A stretch of 64,000 nucleotides of DNA from Nocardioides malaquae. Its GTDB lineage: Bacteria > Actinomycetota > Actinomycetes > Propionibacteriales > Nocardioidaceae. The notes beneath the pieces are model-generated. The model did no database searches, was not told the DNA's origin, and saw only the letters and a program-made list of their open reading frames with translations. Position numbers and translations under genes: made by a program. This document shows positions 43,949 to 52,294 of the stretch, piece after piece; within the stretch, counting starts at the first letter, position 1, and each line of letters opens with the position of its first letter. Location: assembly GCF_015070385.1 (NCBI RefSeq), contig NZ_JADCSA010000004.1:149446-213445 (forward strand), given 5' to 3'.

Positions 43949-44647
43949 GTGAACTTGGTAGGCGAGACGCAGTCGACGTTCGAGGCGCTACAGAAGTTCG
44001 TTGGCTTGACGTGGTCGCGCTTGATCGCCCTCGTTGGTCCCGCGATAGCGTCGACTTGGTTCTACTGTGCACTTGCCTTGTCCGCGCAGCGCGGAGCACT
44101 TGCGTCGCCCCTGAGTGTGGTGTCAGATCTCGCTGCACACTTTGATGCGAACTTCAACTGGCCTGCCGACGCGGCCGCCTGGCTAGATCTGCACGGGGCT
44201 CTCTACGCTCCGACCCTCGCCGCAGCAACCGTGTTGGCGTGTCTCGCCGCTGCGCCATCGGAGGCCTCTGGTGCTTGGTCAAGTCTGTCGACCCTACTCC
44301 TCCTGGTCGCGGTCCAGATTGGCGGCCTCGGCTCGATTGCCTGGTTCTTGGCGATGACGCTGTTCGTCATGAGCGTCGGGATCGTTCTGGACCTCCGAGC
44401 CGAGCGGTCCGCCGACGACCGTTGGATCTCGATTCCAAGTCTTTCGTTCAAACGATGGGTCACCGGCCCAGGCGCAGTGGTCGGGTTGCCTCCGCTCCTG
44501 CCGCTCCTCGTCATCGCGGGAATGGTTCAGGCATTCCGGATAGAAGAACAGGCGTACCTACCGCCGGCGACAGGTGCGGTCGTGGGCCGCTCGGCCCCGG
44601 CCGGGCGCACCGAGGGCACTACCGGCGACAACGGCGGTGGCGTATGA
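43949..44647 (+). CDS. Island membrane protein 1, unknown function
   Basis: 232 residues from GTG 43949. Four hydrophobic helices are visible (about residues 25-48, 85-102, 112-138 and 170-190), with a polar Gly/Thr-rich C-terminus. No family is recognised. The stop overlaps the next start (ATGA), so it is coupled to membrane protein 2. Such two-gene membrane pairs in defence islands can be effectors, but nothing here proves that. Confidence 0.7.
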   Translation: MNLVGETQSTFEALQKFVGLTWSRLIALVGPAIASTWFYCALALSAQRGALASPLSVVSDLAAHFDANFNWPADAAAWLDLHGALYAPTLAAATVLACLAAAPSEASGAWSSLSTLLLLVAVQIGGLGSIAWFLAMTLFVMSVGIVLDLRAERSADDRWISIPSLSFKRWVTGPGAVVGLPPLLPLLVIAGMVQAFRIEEQAYLPPATGAVVGRSAPAGRTEGTTGDNGGGV

Positions 44648-45222
44648 GCAGCACCTTGGTGACGGCCGCGGTATCAACGTTGGCGGTGGTCGCGACGGCG
44701 ATCTACAACACTGGCGGGCGCGGGGCGCTGGAACGCCGCGTGATGCGTCAGGAGCTTGAGGTAGCTGCGCTCCTTCCCACCGGCAGCGAGCGCGACGAGA
44801 TGGAGCGATCAGCTCGGGATCGCGCAGCGGTCTATGCCTCGCGCCGTCTCGGCCAGGAACCGTTCAAGCCCCGCCAGCACGCCGTCCTGCTTGGGTTCAC
44901 GGCGGTGAGCCTGGTGGTCGGTTATGCCGGCGGCGTGCTGACACGAACCGTCCGGGCTCACACTGCGATCCTGACGATGCTCGACAGCCTCGCGCTGCTG
45001 ATGATGATCATGGGATTTACCCTCGCCGCTACAGCTTTCACCGCGTGGTGTTCGGGCGTCTTCCTCGCTCAACGCACGCGAAACCGACGAGCTGCTATCG
45101 CTGAGCATCGGAGGCGTCTCGCCGACAACGCTTCACGGAGGGTAGGCAGCCTTGAGCAGGCCTCACTATGGCCCGTGGGCACTCGAGTTCATTGGGTGTC
45201 CGACGGCGCGGGCGAGTGGTGA
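44644..45222 (+). CDS. Island membrane protein 2, unknown function
   Basis: 192 residues from ATG 44644, overlapping membrane protein 1 by four bases. One N-terminal helix (about 5-22), a charged region with LERRVMRQELEVAALLPTGSERDEMERSARDRAAVYASRRLG, then two further helices (about 82-102 and 112-135). The pattern recalls small membrane partners in toxin or defence operons. The 3' end overlaps the opposite-strand gene ending at 45189 by 34 bp. Confidence 0.7.
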   Translation: MSSTLVTAAVSTLAVVATAIYNTGGRGALERRVMRQELEVAALLPTGSERDEMERSARDRAAVYASRRLGQEPFKPRQHAVLLGFTAVSLVVGYAGGVLTRTVRAHTAILTMLDSLALLMMIMGFTLAATAFTAWCSGVFLAQRTRNRRAAIAEHRRRLADNASRRVGSLEQASLWPVGTRVHWVSDGAGEW

Positions 45223-45626
45223 CAGGTGGGGCGCCTGCAGTCGTGGCCTATCGACATCGGCTGCTTGTTGTGGTGGAACGGCGCGGTCACTCGTGGCGCC
45301 CACTGTCCGACCTCCGAGCGTCTCCAGGCCGGAGCTGGCCGAATTGGGGTGACGTGGGAAGTCAGTCGCAGGGTTGGTACGCCGTCGGAGCGGACCTGGA
45401 CGAGGAAGCAGCCGGTGTCGCCGACGCGGGCCTCGATGACCCGATGCAGGAGCAGGGACTCGTGGTCGTGCCGGAGGGCACGTAGCTCGGGGACGCGGGT
45501 GATGACACGTTGATCGAGGTCGACGACGTAGGTGCTCCCAGTCTCGGTGGTGATCTGCCATCGTCCTTTGGCGTCGTCGTCGATGCTGGCGACCAGAGTC
45601 GACGGTTCGCCGCGCTCGTCAGCCAT
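45189..45626 (-). CDS. Hypothetical protein downstream of antitoxin-like gene
   Basis: 145 residues from ATG 45626, with GAGGA upstream. It starts MADERGEPSTLVASIDDDAKGRWQITTETGSTYVVDLDQRVITRVPELRALRHD, a beta-strand-rich N-terminal domain of about 85 residues. The C-terminal ~50 residues are low-complexity and basic. Its start lies 8 nt inside the 3' end of the antitoxin-like gene, so the two are co-translated. No family is recognised; it could be the toxin partner, but shows no toxin motif. Confidence 0.65.
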   Translation of the reverse strand: MADERGEPSTLVASIDDDAKGRWQITTETGSTYVVDLDQRVITRVPELRALRHDHESLLLHRVIEARVGDTGCFLVQVRSDGVPTLRLTSHVTPIRPAPAWRRSEVGQWAPRVTAPFHHNKQPMSIGHDCRRPTCHHSPAPSDTQ

Positions 45627-46311
45627 GACCGTCCTCTTGATGCCGTGTGGCGGGGCACGCGGCGAACGCGCGAGCGGCCGCGAGCACACTCGTGCCGGCG
45701 ATGGTCGTACCGCCCTCGCGGATCAGACGTGCTGGCGCGAAGTCGTCGAGGTACGGGTTGCGGCCTTGGAACCATGCCTGGATGACGGTGACGGAGTCCT
45801 TCAGACCGAGTAGCAACGCGGCCTGGTGGGCGATGCGTAGCCGGTCGACGACGTCGTCCGGCGGCGAGCGGGGATCGGTCTGGTCGGCCCAGGCTCGCAC
45901 GGTGCCCGTGTCTGCGACGGAGCTCAGGTAGGCGACCAGCTTGGCGCCGAGCAGCTCACACAGGGTCGTGACGAGCTCGGGCGTCGCCATGCCGTTCTCG
46001 CCCGGGCTCTCGCGCCCAGTTGCCACCGATGGCTCGAGCTGCACCTCACCCCGGAAGCAGATCGCCCGGCGGAAGGTGGCGATAGCGGTCTCGTAGGCGG
46101 CGGTGTTGAGCCGCGAGAGCGGGAGGCCGTCGTGGTCGTAGGTGCGCCATATCCTCCCGGTCACGAACACCCAGAGGTGACTCGGCGGAACGGTGAACGA
46201 CGTGCGCGGGCGTCGGCAGCTGATCCAGACCAAGTCAGTAACACGAGGCGAAAGGACGACGGTGTCTCCGCTCTCGTCGCTGTGCTCGTGATCCACCGGC
46301 AGGAAGTTCAT
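45619..46311 (-). CDS. MbcA/ParS/Xre antitoxin-like protein
   Basis: 230 residues from ATG 46311. The C-terminal half (from about residue 108, where an internal ATG at 45990 could also start) has a helical Xre-like part (LVTTLCELLGAKLVAYLSS). A toxin-binding segment follows (RIAHQAALLLGLKDSVTVIQAWFQGRNPYLDDFAPARLIREG) like the MbcA/ParS/DUF2384 family. The N-terminal ~107 residues are unrecognised. The usual RES-domain toxin partner is not next to it; the coupled downstream gene is the only candidate. Confidence 0.65.
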   Translation of the reverse strand: MNFLPVDHEHSDESGDTVVLSPRVTDLVWISCRRPRTSFTVPPSHLWVFVTGRIWRTYDHDGLPLSRLNTAAYETAIATFRRAICFRGEVQLEPSVATGRESPGENGMATPELVTTLCELLGAKLVAYLSSVADTGTVRAWADQTDPRSPPDDVVDRLRIAHQAALLLGLKDSVTVIQAWFQGRNPYLDDFAPARLIREGGTTIAGTSVLAAARAFAACPATRHQEDGHG

Positions 46312-46380
46312 GTCCGCGAGGGGCTCGATGCCGCGGGACAGGAGGTCGGCGAAGTCGTTCTCCGACCTGGTGGTGACTGC

Positions 46381-46629
46381 ACAAGTCGAGTTGAGTGGTC
46401 GGGGCGAGCAGGCCGACCCCAGCTCTACTGCACTCCGTCATGTCGGCAACGGGCGCTGAGCGCAGCGGCGCGTCTCCAGGCGGAGGTCAAGCGGCTCGAG
46501 GCGGAGCTAGAGCACCGCCACCTCACTCACCGAGCCCGACGCGCGCTCTCCGCGGATCTGGCCAGGACCAAGTGGCTCCTCAGCGCCTTCTCGGAGTCGA
46601 CTCGACTCCGGATACAGGGGTCTGGCTAG
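46381..46629 (+). pseudogene. Fragment of a small Cys-pair/coiled-coil gene
   Basis: The plus-strand frame reads TSRVEWSGRAGRPQLYCTPSCRQRALSAAARLQAEV, then a charged helix to a stop at 46629. It resembles small actinobacterial proteins with a C-x3-C followed by a coiled coil. No plausible ATG, GTG and ribosome-binding site is close upstream, and the region further 5' is antisense to the antitoxin-like gene. The 5' end is therefore probably missing. Confidence 0.35.
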
Positions 46630-46659
46630 AGTTGCCGCCAACTCATTGCCTGGCATCGG

Positions 46660-49596
46660 TCAGTAGTACTCCCGGACGTAGCCGAGGGCCTTCTCGAAGA
46701 CGTCGTTGTCGCGGATCTTGAACTGGACGTACAGCGTCTTCCTCAACGCCTGGCGCACCTCTTGGTCCCCGCGAATGGTGGACTGCCAGCCTTCGAACCG
46801 AACGCCCCGGACGACCTCGTCGATCCGGTCGACCACGTTGGACACGATGATGGGCGTCTCCTCGCCCTTCAGCGCTTCGAAGAGCTCGGTCAGCGCGGCC
46901 TTGCCCTGCTCCTCGCGAGGGGTCTCGTCCGCGGCCTTCTCGGCGGCGACGGTGTCGCGGGCGAGCTCGAGGAGCTCGCGCAGGAAGTCGAGGCTGGACT
47001 GTTGGATATCGGCGTATCGCTCCCGCAGATCGTTGAGGCGCTGTCCGAGTTCGATGAAGACCGGGTTGTTGAGGTGGCGCGCGATGCGAGCCGTGATCTG
47101 CTTCTCGATCTCGTCGATTGGCACGTCTTTGCGCTTGCCGGTCATCAGGTCCTCGATCGTCTGCGCATCCAGAACGATGGTGTCGGCACCCTGCGGGATC
47201 TCAACCTGGACATGCTCGTTGATCAGATCGATGGTCTTGGCTCCGAGTGCGTGCCAGACCAAGCGACCTGCGATATCAGAGGGACGAACGGACTCGTACA
47301 CGTCGGTGATCCACCGGTAGTCGTCGCGGAATCCGGCCAGCATCGGGTCCGGGCTCAGCGCCTCCCAGAGCTGCGAGACCACGCTGTACGCCGCACCGAA
47401 TGCGTCCTTCGTGACGTCGTCGGCGATCGCGGACTGTGCCTGGACAAGACCTTCGTAGCCGCCGACGGTGCGGTCGACGCCGGGGAAGAACGCGAGGGCC
47501 GTAGCCATCGCCGGGGCGAGCTGCTTCTTGAGCTCCTCGATGTTCGACACGACTTCCTGGACGGCGTGCTCGTCGAAGGCGAGCGACTTGGCGACGTCGT
47601 CGAAGATGCCGAGGTAGTCGACGATCAGGCCGTGCGTCTTGTCCGGCGGGTACACGCGGTTGGTGCGGGTGATTGCCTGGAGCAAGGTGTGCTCCTTGAG
47701 CGGCTTGTCAAGGTACTGGCAGTAGAGGATCGGCGCATCGAACCCGGTCAGGAGCTTTGCGGTGACGATGATGATCTTGAGCGGGTCGGCGGGGTCGTTG
47801 AAGCGAGCGACGACCTGCTCCAGCTCCTCGGCGCCGGGGGTCCATTTGGCCCAGTCTGGTGAGTCGCCACGGGACTTCGACATGACGATGGTCGATGCCT
47901 CGGGGCCGAGGTGCGCGTCGAGTTCGTTCTTGTAGGCGACACAGGAGGCCTTGTCGTAGGCGACGACCTGGGCTTTGAAGCCCTGCGGCTCGACCTTCGC
48001 CTGGAAGTGCGCCGCGATGTCGGCAGCGATCTTCGCGATGCGTGAAGGCGTCTTGATCAGAACCTCGATCGAGGCCGCCTTCTTCGACAGCGTGATCTTG
48101 TCGCTCTCGGAAAGGCCGCGGTCGCGAGCGAGTTCCTCGAATGCCGCGTCGATCGCCTCTTGGTCGATGTGGATCTCTGACAGGCGCGGTTCGAAGTGCA
48201 AGGGCAGGGTTGCGCCGTCGCGGATGGAGTCGTGGAAGGAGTACCGCGACAGGTAGCCGCCCTCGTCTTCGGGGGCACCGAACCACTTGAAGGTGTTGCG
48301 GTCGCGCCGGTTGATCGGGGTGCCGGTCAACCCGAAGAGGTAGGCGTTGGGCAGCGCCTCGCGCATCTTCTGCCCGTAGTCGCCCTCCTGGGAGCGGTGG
48401 GCCTCGTCGACCATCGCGATGATGTTCTGTCGAGCGTCGAGTACGCCGGGTGCTTCGCCGAACTTGTGGATCGTGGTGATGATGATCTTCCGGGCGCCCT
48501 GGCTGAGCAGCGTCTGGAGCTGCGCCCGGGAATCGGTGGACACCAAGCCTGGCGCGTCGGAGGCGTTGAAGGTGCCCGTGATCTGGGTGTCCAGATCGAT
48601 GCGGTCGACCACGATCAGGATCGTCGGGTTGGTCAACTCGGCCATAGCACGCAGTTTGAGTGCAGTGAAGACCATCAGCAGCGACTTCCCCGATCCCTGG
48701 AAATGCCAGATCAGGCCCTGCTTGACCTTTCCGAGCAGCACCCGGTCGACGATCAGGTTGGTTGCCTGGAACTGCTGGAATCGCGCGATGATCTTGATCT
48801 TGCGGTGCTTCTTGTCGGTCGCGTAGAGGGTGAAGAAGCGAAGGAACTCGAGCACCGCACGCGGGGTCAGGACGCCCTCGACGGCCTCGCGGACCGCGGC
48901 GAGCCCGATCTTTGCTGGTGCGTCCTCGTCGGTCGGGTCCTCCCGCCAAGGTCCCCACAGCTCGACCGGCATGCCGATGGTGCCGTAGCGGAAGTCCTTG
49001 CCCTCAGTCGCGAAAGAGAACACGTTGGGCACGAAGAACTGCGGGACGCTCTGCTCGTAGTCGTCGTGGATCTGCGCGGCACCGTCGATCCAGGTGTACG
49101 CCGGTCGGATCGGCGTCTTCGCTTCGCCCACGACCAGCGGCAGGCCGTTGCACCACAGCACCAGGTCGAACCGCTTCTCCAGGCGACCCTGCTTGTAGGT
49201 CACCTCGGTCGAAACGATCCACTGGTTGGACGAGTCCTCGTCGAGGTTGTCGAAGTCGATCAGCCGGACCGTGGTGTGCTCTCCGTTCGGACCGAACGGC
49301 ATCGACTTCTGCCCGGTCAGCCACGCCATGAATTCCTCGTTGGCGACCACCGGGTGAGGGCTGTTGCGAGCCGCGATCAGGACCGCGCGCAGGTTGTAGA
49401 TGACCTCATCAGCCTTCGCTGGGTCCGCCTCGATCTCGGGGTTGAGGTTGATCAGCGCACTCTTGAGTACACCTTCCAGCAGCACCTCGTCGGTACGACG
49501 CGGCAGCTCGTTGCCCGGCACGAACTGGACGTCGATGGACTGCACCAGGTCACGGAGGAAGTCGCGCACGGAGTTCGCCTCGTTGAACTGCGCCAT
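46660..49596 (-). CDS. hsdR: Type I restriction enzyme, R subunit
   Basis: 978 residues from ATG 49596, which shares one base with the hsdS stop (TGATG). The N-terminal PD-(D/E)xK nuclease has RFDLVLWCNGLPLVVGEAKTP (about 142-162). The SF2 helicase motor has Walker A HFQGSGKSL (about 300), DEAH (VDEAHRS, about 398), LTGTP, and motif VI (ALLQAITRTNRVYPP-type). It is the DNA-translocating, cleaving subunit of the HsdMSR complex. It is the last gene of the M-M-S-R operon. Confidence 0.96.
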   Translation of the reverse strand: MAQFNEANSVRDFLRDLVQSIDVQFVPGNELPRRTDEVLLEGVLKSALINLNPEIEADPAKADEVIYNLRAVLIAARNSPHPVVANEEFMAWLTGQKSMPFGPNGEHTTVRLIDFDNLDEDSSNQWIVSTEVTYKQGRLEKRFDLVLWCNGLPLVVGEAKTPIRPAYTWIDGAAQIHDDYEQSVPQFFVPNVFSFATEGKDFRYGTIGMPVELWGPWREDPTDEDAPAKIGLAAVREAVEGVLTPRAVLEFLRFFTLYATDKKHRKIKIIARFQQFQATNLIVDRVLLGKVKQGLIWHFQGSGKSLLMVFTALKLRAMAELTNPTILIVVDRIDLDTQITGTFNASDAPGLVSTDSRAQLQTLLSQGARKIIITTIHKFGEAPGVLDARQNIIAMVDEAHRSQEGDYGQKMREALPNAYLFGLTGTPINRRDRNTFKWFGAPEDEGGYLSRYSFHDSIRDGATLPLHFEPRLSEIHIDQEAIDAAFEELARDRGLSESDKITLSKKAASIEVLIKTPSRIAKIAADIAAHFQAKVEPQGFKAQVVAYDKASCVAYKNELDAHLGPEASTIVMSKSRGDSPDWAKWTPGAEELEQVVARFNDPADPLKIIIVTAKLLTGFDAPILYCQYLDKPLKEHTLLQAITRTNRVYPPDKTHGLIVDYLGIFDDVAKSLAFDEHAVQEVVSNIEELKKQLAPAMATALAFFPGVDRTVGGYEGLVQAQSAIADDVTKDAFGAAYSVVSQLWEALSPDPMLAGFRDDYRWITDVYESVRPSDIAGRLVWHALGAKTIDLINEHVQVEIPQGADTIVLDAQTIEDLMTGKRKDVPIDEIEKQITARIARHLNNPVFIELGQRLNDLRERYADIQQSSLDFLRELLELARDTVAAEKAADETPREEQGKAALTELFEALKGEETPIIVSNVVDRIDEVVRGVRFEGWQSTIRGDQEVRQALRKTLYVQFKIRDNDVFEKALGYVREYY

Positions 49597-50792
49597 CAGT
49601 TGCCCCCGAAGACTTCCGCCAACACTGACGCACATGCTTCAGTCACGGCATCGCGCTCGGTGCGGAGACGATCGGTGAGCGACTCCAAACGCTGGCTCTT
49701 CTCGATCATTGACGATTGCTCGGAGTCGTCCAGTGCGGGCACCGAGATCGTCTGCAACGAGCGCTCATTGATTCCTGGCATCGTCGTTCCCGGCGCATTC
49801 CTCAGCAGCGTGGCCATGGCGGTCGGCGCCGAGAGCGCGAGCCGAAGGAACTCCGGACTCAGGCTGGCATCCTCGGAGAGACGAATGGAGATGCAGTCGG
49901 AGCTGATGATCCACCCAGCCTGTTCCGGTGTGATGATCGCCGAGCGACCAACGTCTCCCTTTCGCATCATCACGATGTCACCGGCGGCCACCTGCCACCG
50001 TTTCAGTTCCTCAGCGCGGATTGGCGGCAGCGTGCTCCTGGGATCGGCCGTCGCGCGACCCTCGCGAATGTGCGAGGGATGGATGACCGGGATGCCGCCC
50101 TCGATGAACTCCTTCGCGCTCAGCGTGCTTCCGAACGGTCCTGTCAGCAGCGTCAGTTCCTTCGCGGCGATCAGCTCACCGACGGTCCGATGCCGCGCCT
50201 TGTCGAGGCCTTTGATCGTCTCGTCCAGCCAGACTCGGTGCGCTGCGAGCGCAGCGTCTCGCGACTCCCACAGGGCACGCTTGTGGCGCTCCATGGCCCA
50301 GAGGAGATCAGCGATGCGCTTCTGCTCGTCGAGGGGCGGGAGGTCGAACTCGTACCGCTGGAATGGTCCCCAAAGCAGTCGGGGGTTCATCGAACCAGTG
50401 GCCTCAGCGGTGGCGTACGCGATGAAAGCGTCGGAAGCGAGGACGAAGGGGAGAAACTCTTGGAGCAGCCCCGTCTCAGGGATGGCATCGAGGACGTAGG
50501 TCTTGTCAGCTACGACTCCTGAGAAGTCGACAATGCCGCACTTGCGCAGGTAGGGGCGTGCGGAAACGAAGAGGACCTGTCTGGCCTCGAAGACGTAGCG
50601 GAATGTGGAACCCATCTGGCCGTCGCCTGCGTCGCCCCAGCGGTCGATGGTGATCGAATCGCCGTCGATGTGGCCGCCGGCGACGTACCTTTCGACGCCG
50701 ACTTCGAAAGGGTCGACCTGCCTGCGGGAGCGGCGGATGACGTCGCCGAGGCGGACGCGCTTCCAGGCAGACTTGTCGAGGTTGAGGCTCAC
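49596..50792 (-). CDS. hsdS: Type I restriction enzyme, specificity subunit
   Basis: 398 residues from ATG 50792, overlapping the upstream hsdM by 4 nt. Two target-recognition halves are visible. The first runs to about residue 150 and is followed by the conserved helix PPLDEQKRIADLLWAMERHKRAL. The second runs to about 350 with FGSTLSAKEFIEGGIPVIHPSHI and VMMRKGDVGRSAI. A second spacer helix ends the protein. It determines the bipartite DNA site for both methylation and cleavage. Confidence 0.93.
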   Translation of the reverse strand: MSLNLDKSAWKRVRLGDVIRRSRRQVDPFEVGVERYVAGGHIDGDSITIDRWGDAGDGQMGSTFRYVFEARQVLFVSARPYLRKCGIVDFSGVVADKTYVLDAIPETGLLQEFLPFVLASDAFIAYATAEATGSMNPRLLWGPFQRYEFDLPPLDEQKRIADLLWAMERHKRALWESRDAALAAHRVWLDETIKGLDKARHRTVGELIAAKELTLLTGPFGSTLSAKEFIEGGIPVIHPSHIREGRATADPRSTLPPIRAEELKRWQVAAGDIVMMRKGDVGRSAIITPEQAGWIISSDCISIRLSEDASLSPEFLRLALSAPTAMATLLRNAPGTTMPGINERSLQTISVPALDDSEQSSMIEKSQRLESLTDRLRTERDAVTEACASVLAEVFGGN

Positions 50793-52294
50793 GCGGTGAC
50801 CTCCACGCGCAACTGCGCGAGGACGGCCGTGACCGCTGAGTCGACGTCAGCAGAGGCCGCGCGCCAAGCGTCCACCGCGGCGATCGTGTCGGAGGCCGCG
50901 GTTCCGTCGCCGGCTACCGGAGTAGTCGCCTCGACTTTCACATAGGCAGGGATCGCGAGGCTGTGACTCTTCGCCGCGATCTGCTCAAGGCTCGCGACTG
51001 CAGCGAACCCCGGCTCGTCCGCGAATCGACGGTATGCGTCGAGCATCCGTTGCTGGTTCGCTTCGCTGAGGAACGACTGCACTCCGGACCGGTAGTACTC
51101 ATTCTTCGCGTCAACGAAGAGCACCTTGCGCCGACGCTCCGCGGGTTTGTTGGCGTTCAGGACGAGGACGATGGCCTCCATACCCGAGTTGTAGAACAGG
51201 CCGTGCGCCAACCCGATGACGGCTTCAACGAGGTCCGACTCGACCATGGTGCGACGTACTGCCGCTTCCGCGACACGGTGCAGAACCCCGTGTGGAAGCA
51301 GAATCGCAGCCCGGCCAGTCTCGGGGTCGAGGCTCTTGGCGATGTGCTGAATAAAGGCGTAGTCGGCCGCACTCTGCGGCGGGACGCCCCAGACGCTTCG
51401 GCCATACCGGTCCTTAGCGAAGGCGGCGCGGTTCCATGTCTTGATCGAGTAGGGCGGGTTGGCGAGCACGACGTCAAACGTCTGGAGTCCAGCCTTCTCA
51501 TCGAGGAACGCCGGCCGGCTCAGGGTGTCGCCGTGGGCGATGTGGCCGTCGGTGATGCCGTGGAGGAACAGGTTCATCCGCGCGATGGCGGAGGTCCCGT
51601 AGTTGATCTCCTGGCCGTAGAGCCGCAGGTTGCGCCACTCCTTGCCCTGCCGCTTGAGCTCCGCGGCGGTGGAGATGAGCATGCCGCCGGTGCCGCAAGT
51701 CGGGTCGTAGACGGACTCCCCGGGTTGGGGTTCGAGCATCATGGTCATCAGGTGGACGAGCGTGCGGTTGGTATAGAACTCCTGCGCGGTGTGGCCGGAG
51801 TCGTCGGCGAACTTCTTGATCAGGTACTCGTAGCCGTTGCCGAGCTCGTCCTCCGGCAGGTTCGCGATCGAGAGCGTCTTCGTGGAGAAGTGCTCGATCA
51901 GGTTGGACAGCGTTGAGTCGGGCAGCAGGTCCTTATTGCCCCAGTCGCCGTCACCGAAGACGCCCGGCAGGGTGTCCGGGTTGGCCTTCTCGATCGCCCG
52001 CATCGCGTGGAGGAGGTGGGTGCCGATGTTCTGGGTGACGCCGCGAATGTCATCCCAGTGGCAGCCGTCGGGGATCGCGAACCGATGGTTTTCCGGGAGG
52101 TCGGCGAGCTGCTCGTCGTCGTACACCTCCATCGCGGCCGCGTGCTCCTCGTCGTAGACGTCTGAGATCCGCTTCAGGAAGACGAGCGGGAAGATGTACT
52201 GCTTGTAGTCGCCGGCGTCGATGAGCCCGCGGAGCACTGTCGCGGCGCCCCAGAGATAGTTCTCAAGCTCCCGTTGGCTGATCCTGGACGTCAC
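50789..52294 (-). CDS. hsdM: Type I DNA methyltransferase subunit, HsdM copy 2
   Basis: 501 residues from GTG 52294, overlapping the upstream hsdM as GTGA (a frame start at 52309 adds five residues). The N-terminal HsdM helical domain precedes the N6-adenine methylase core. SAM motif I is YDPTCGTGGML (about 201), and catalytic motif IV is NPPY (about 278). It differs clearly from the upstream hsdM (52291-53838) across its length, so the pair is not a recent duplicate. Confidence 0.94.
   Translation of the reverse strand: MTSRISQRELENYLWGAATVLRGLIDAGDYKQYIFPLVFLKRISDVYDEEHAAAMEVYDDEQLADLPENHRFAIPDGCHWDDIRGVTQNIGTHLLHAMRAIEKANPDTLPGVFGDGDWGNKDLLPDSTLSNLIEHFSTKTLSIANLPEDELGNGYEYLIKKFADDSGHTAQEFYTNRTLVHLMTMMLEPQPGESVYDPTCGTGGMLISTAAELKRQGKEWRNLRLYGQEINYGTSAIARMNLFLHGITDGHIAHGDTLSRPAFLDEKAGLQTFDVVLANPPYSIKTWNRAAFAKDRYGRSVWGVPPQSAADYAFIQHIAKSLDPETGRAAILLPHGVLHRVAEAAVRRTMVESDLVEAVIGLAHGLFYNSGMEAIVLVLNANKPAERRRKVLFVDAKNEYYRSGVQSFLSEANQQRMLDAYRRFADEPGFAAVASLEQIAAKSHSLAIPAYVKVEATTPVAGDGTAASDTIAAVDAWRAASADVDSAVTAVLAQLRVEVTA

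Noticed and set aside
48196-50499. Long plus-strand frame opposite hsdR and hsdS
   Set aside because: Antisense shadow; the minus-strand restriction genes are unambiguous.
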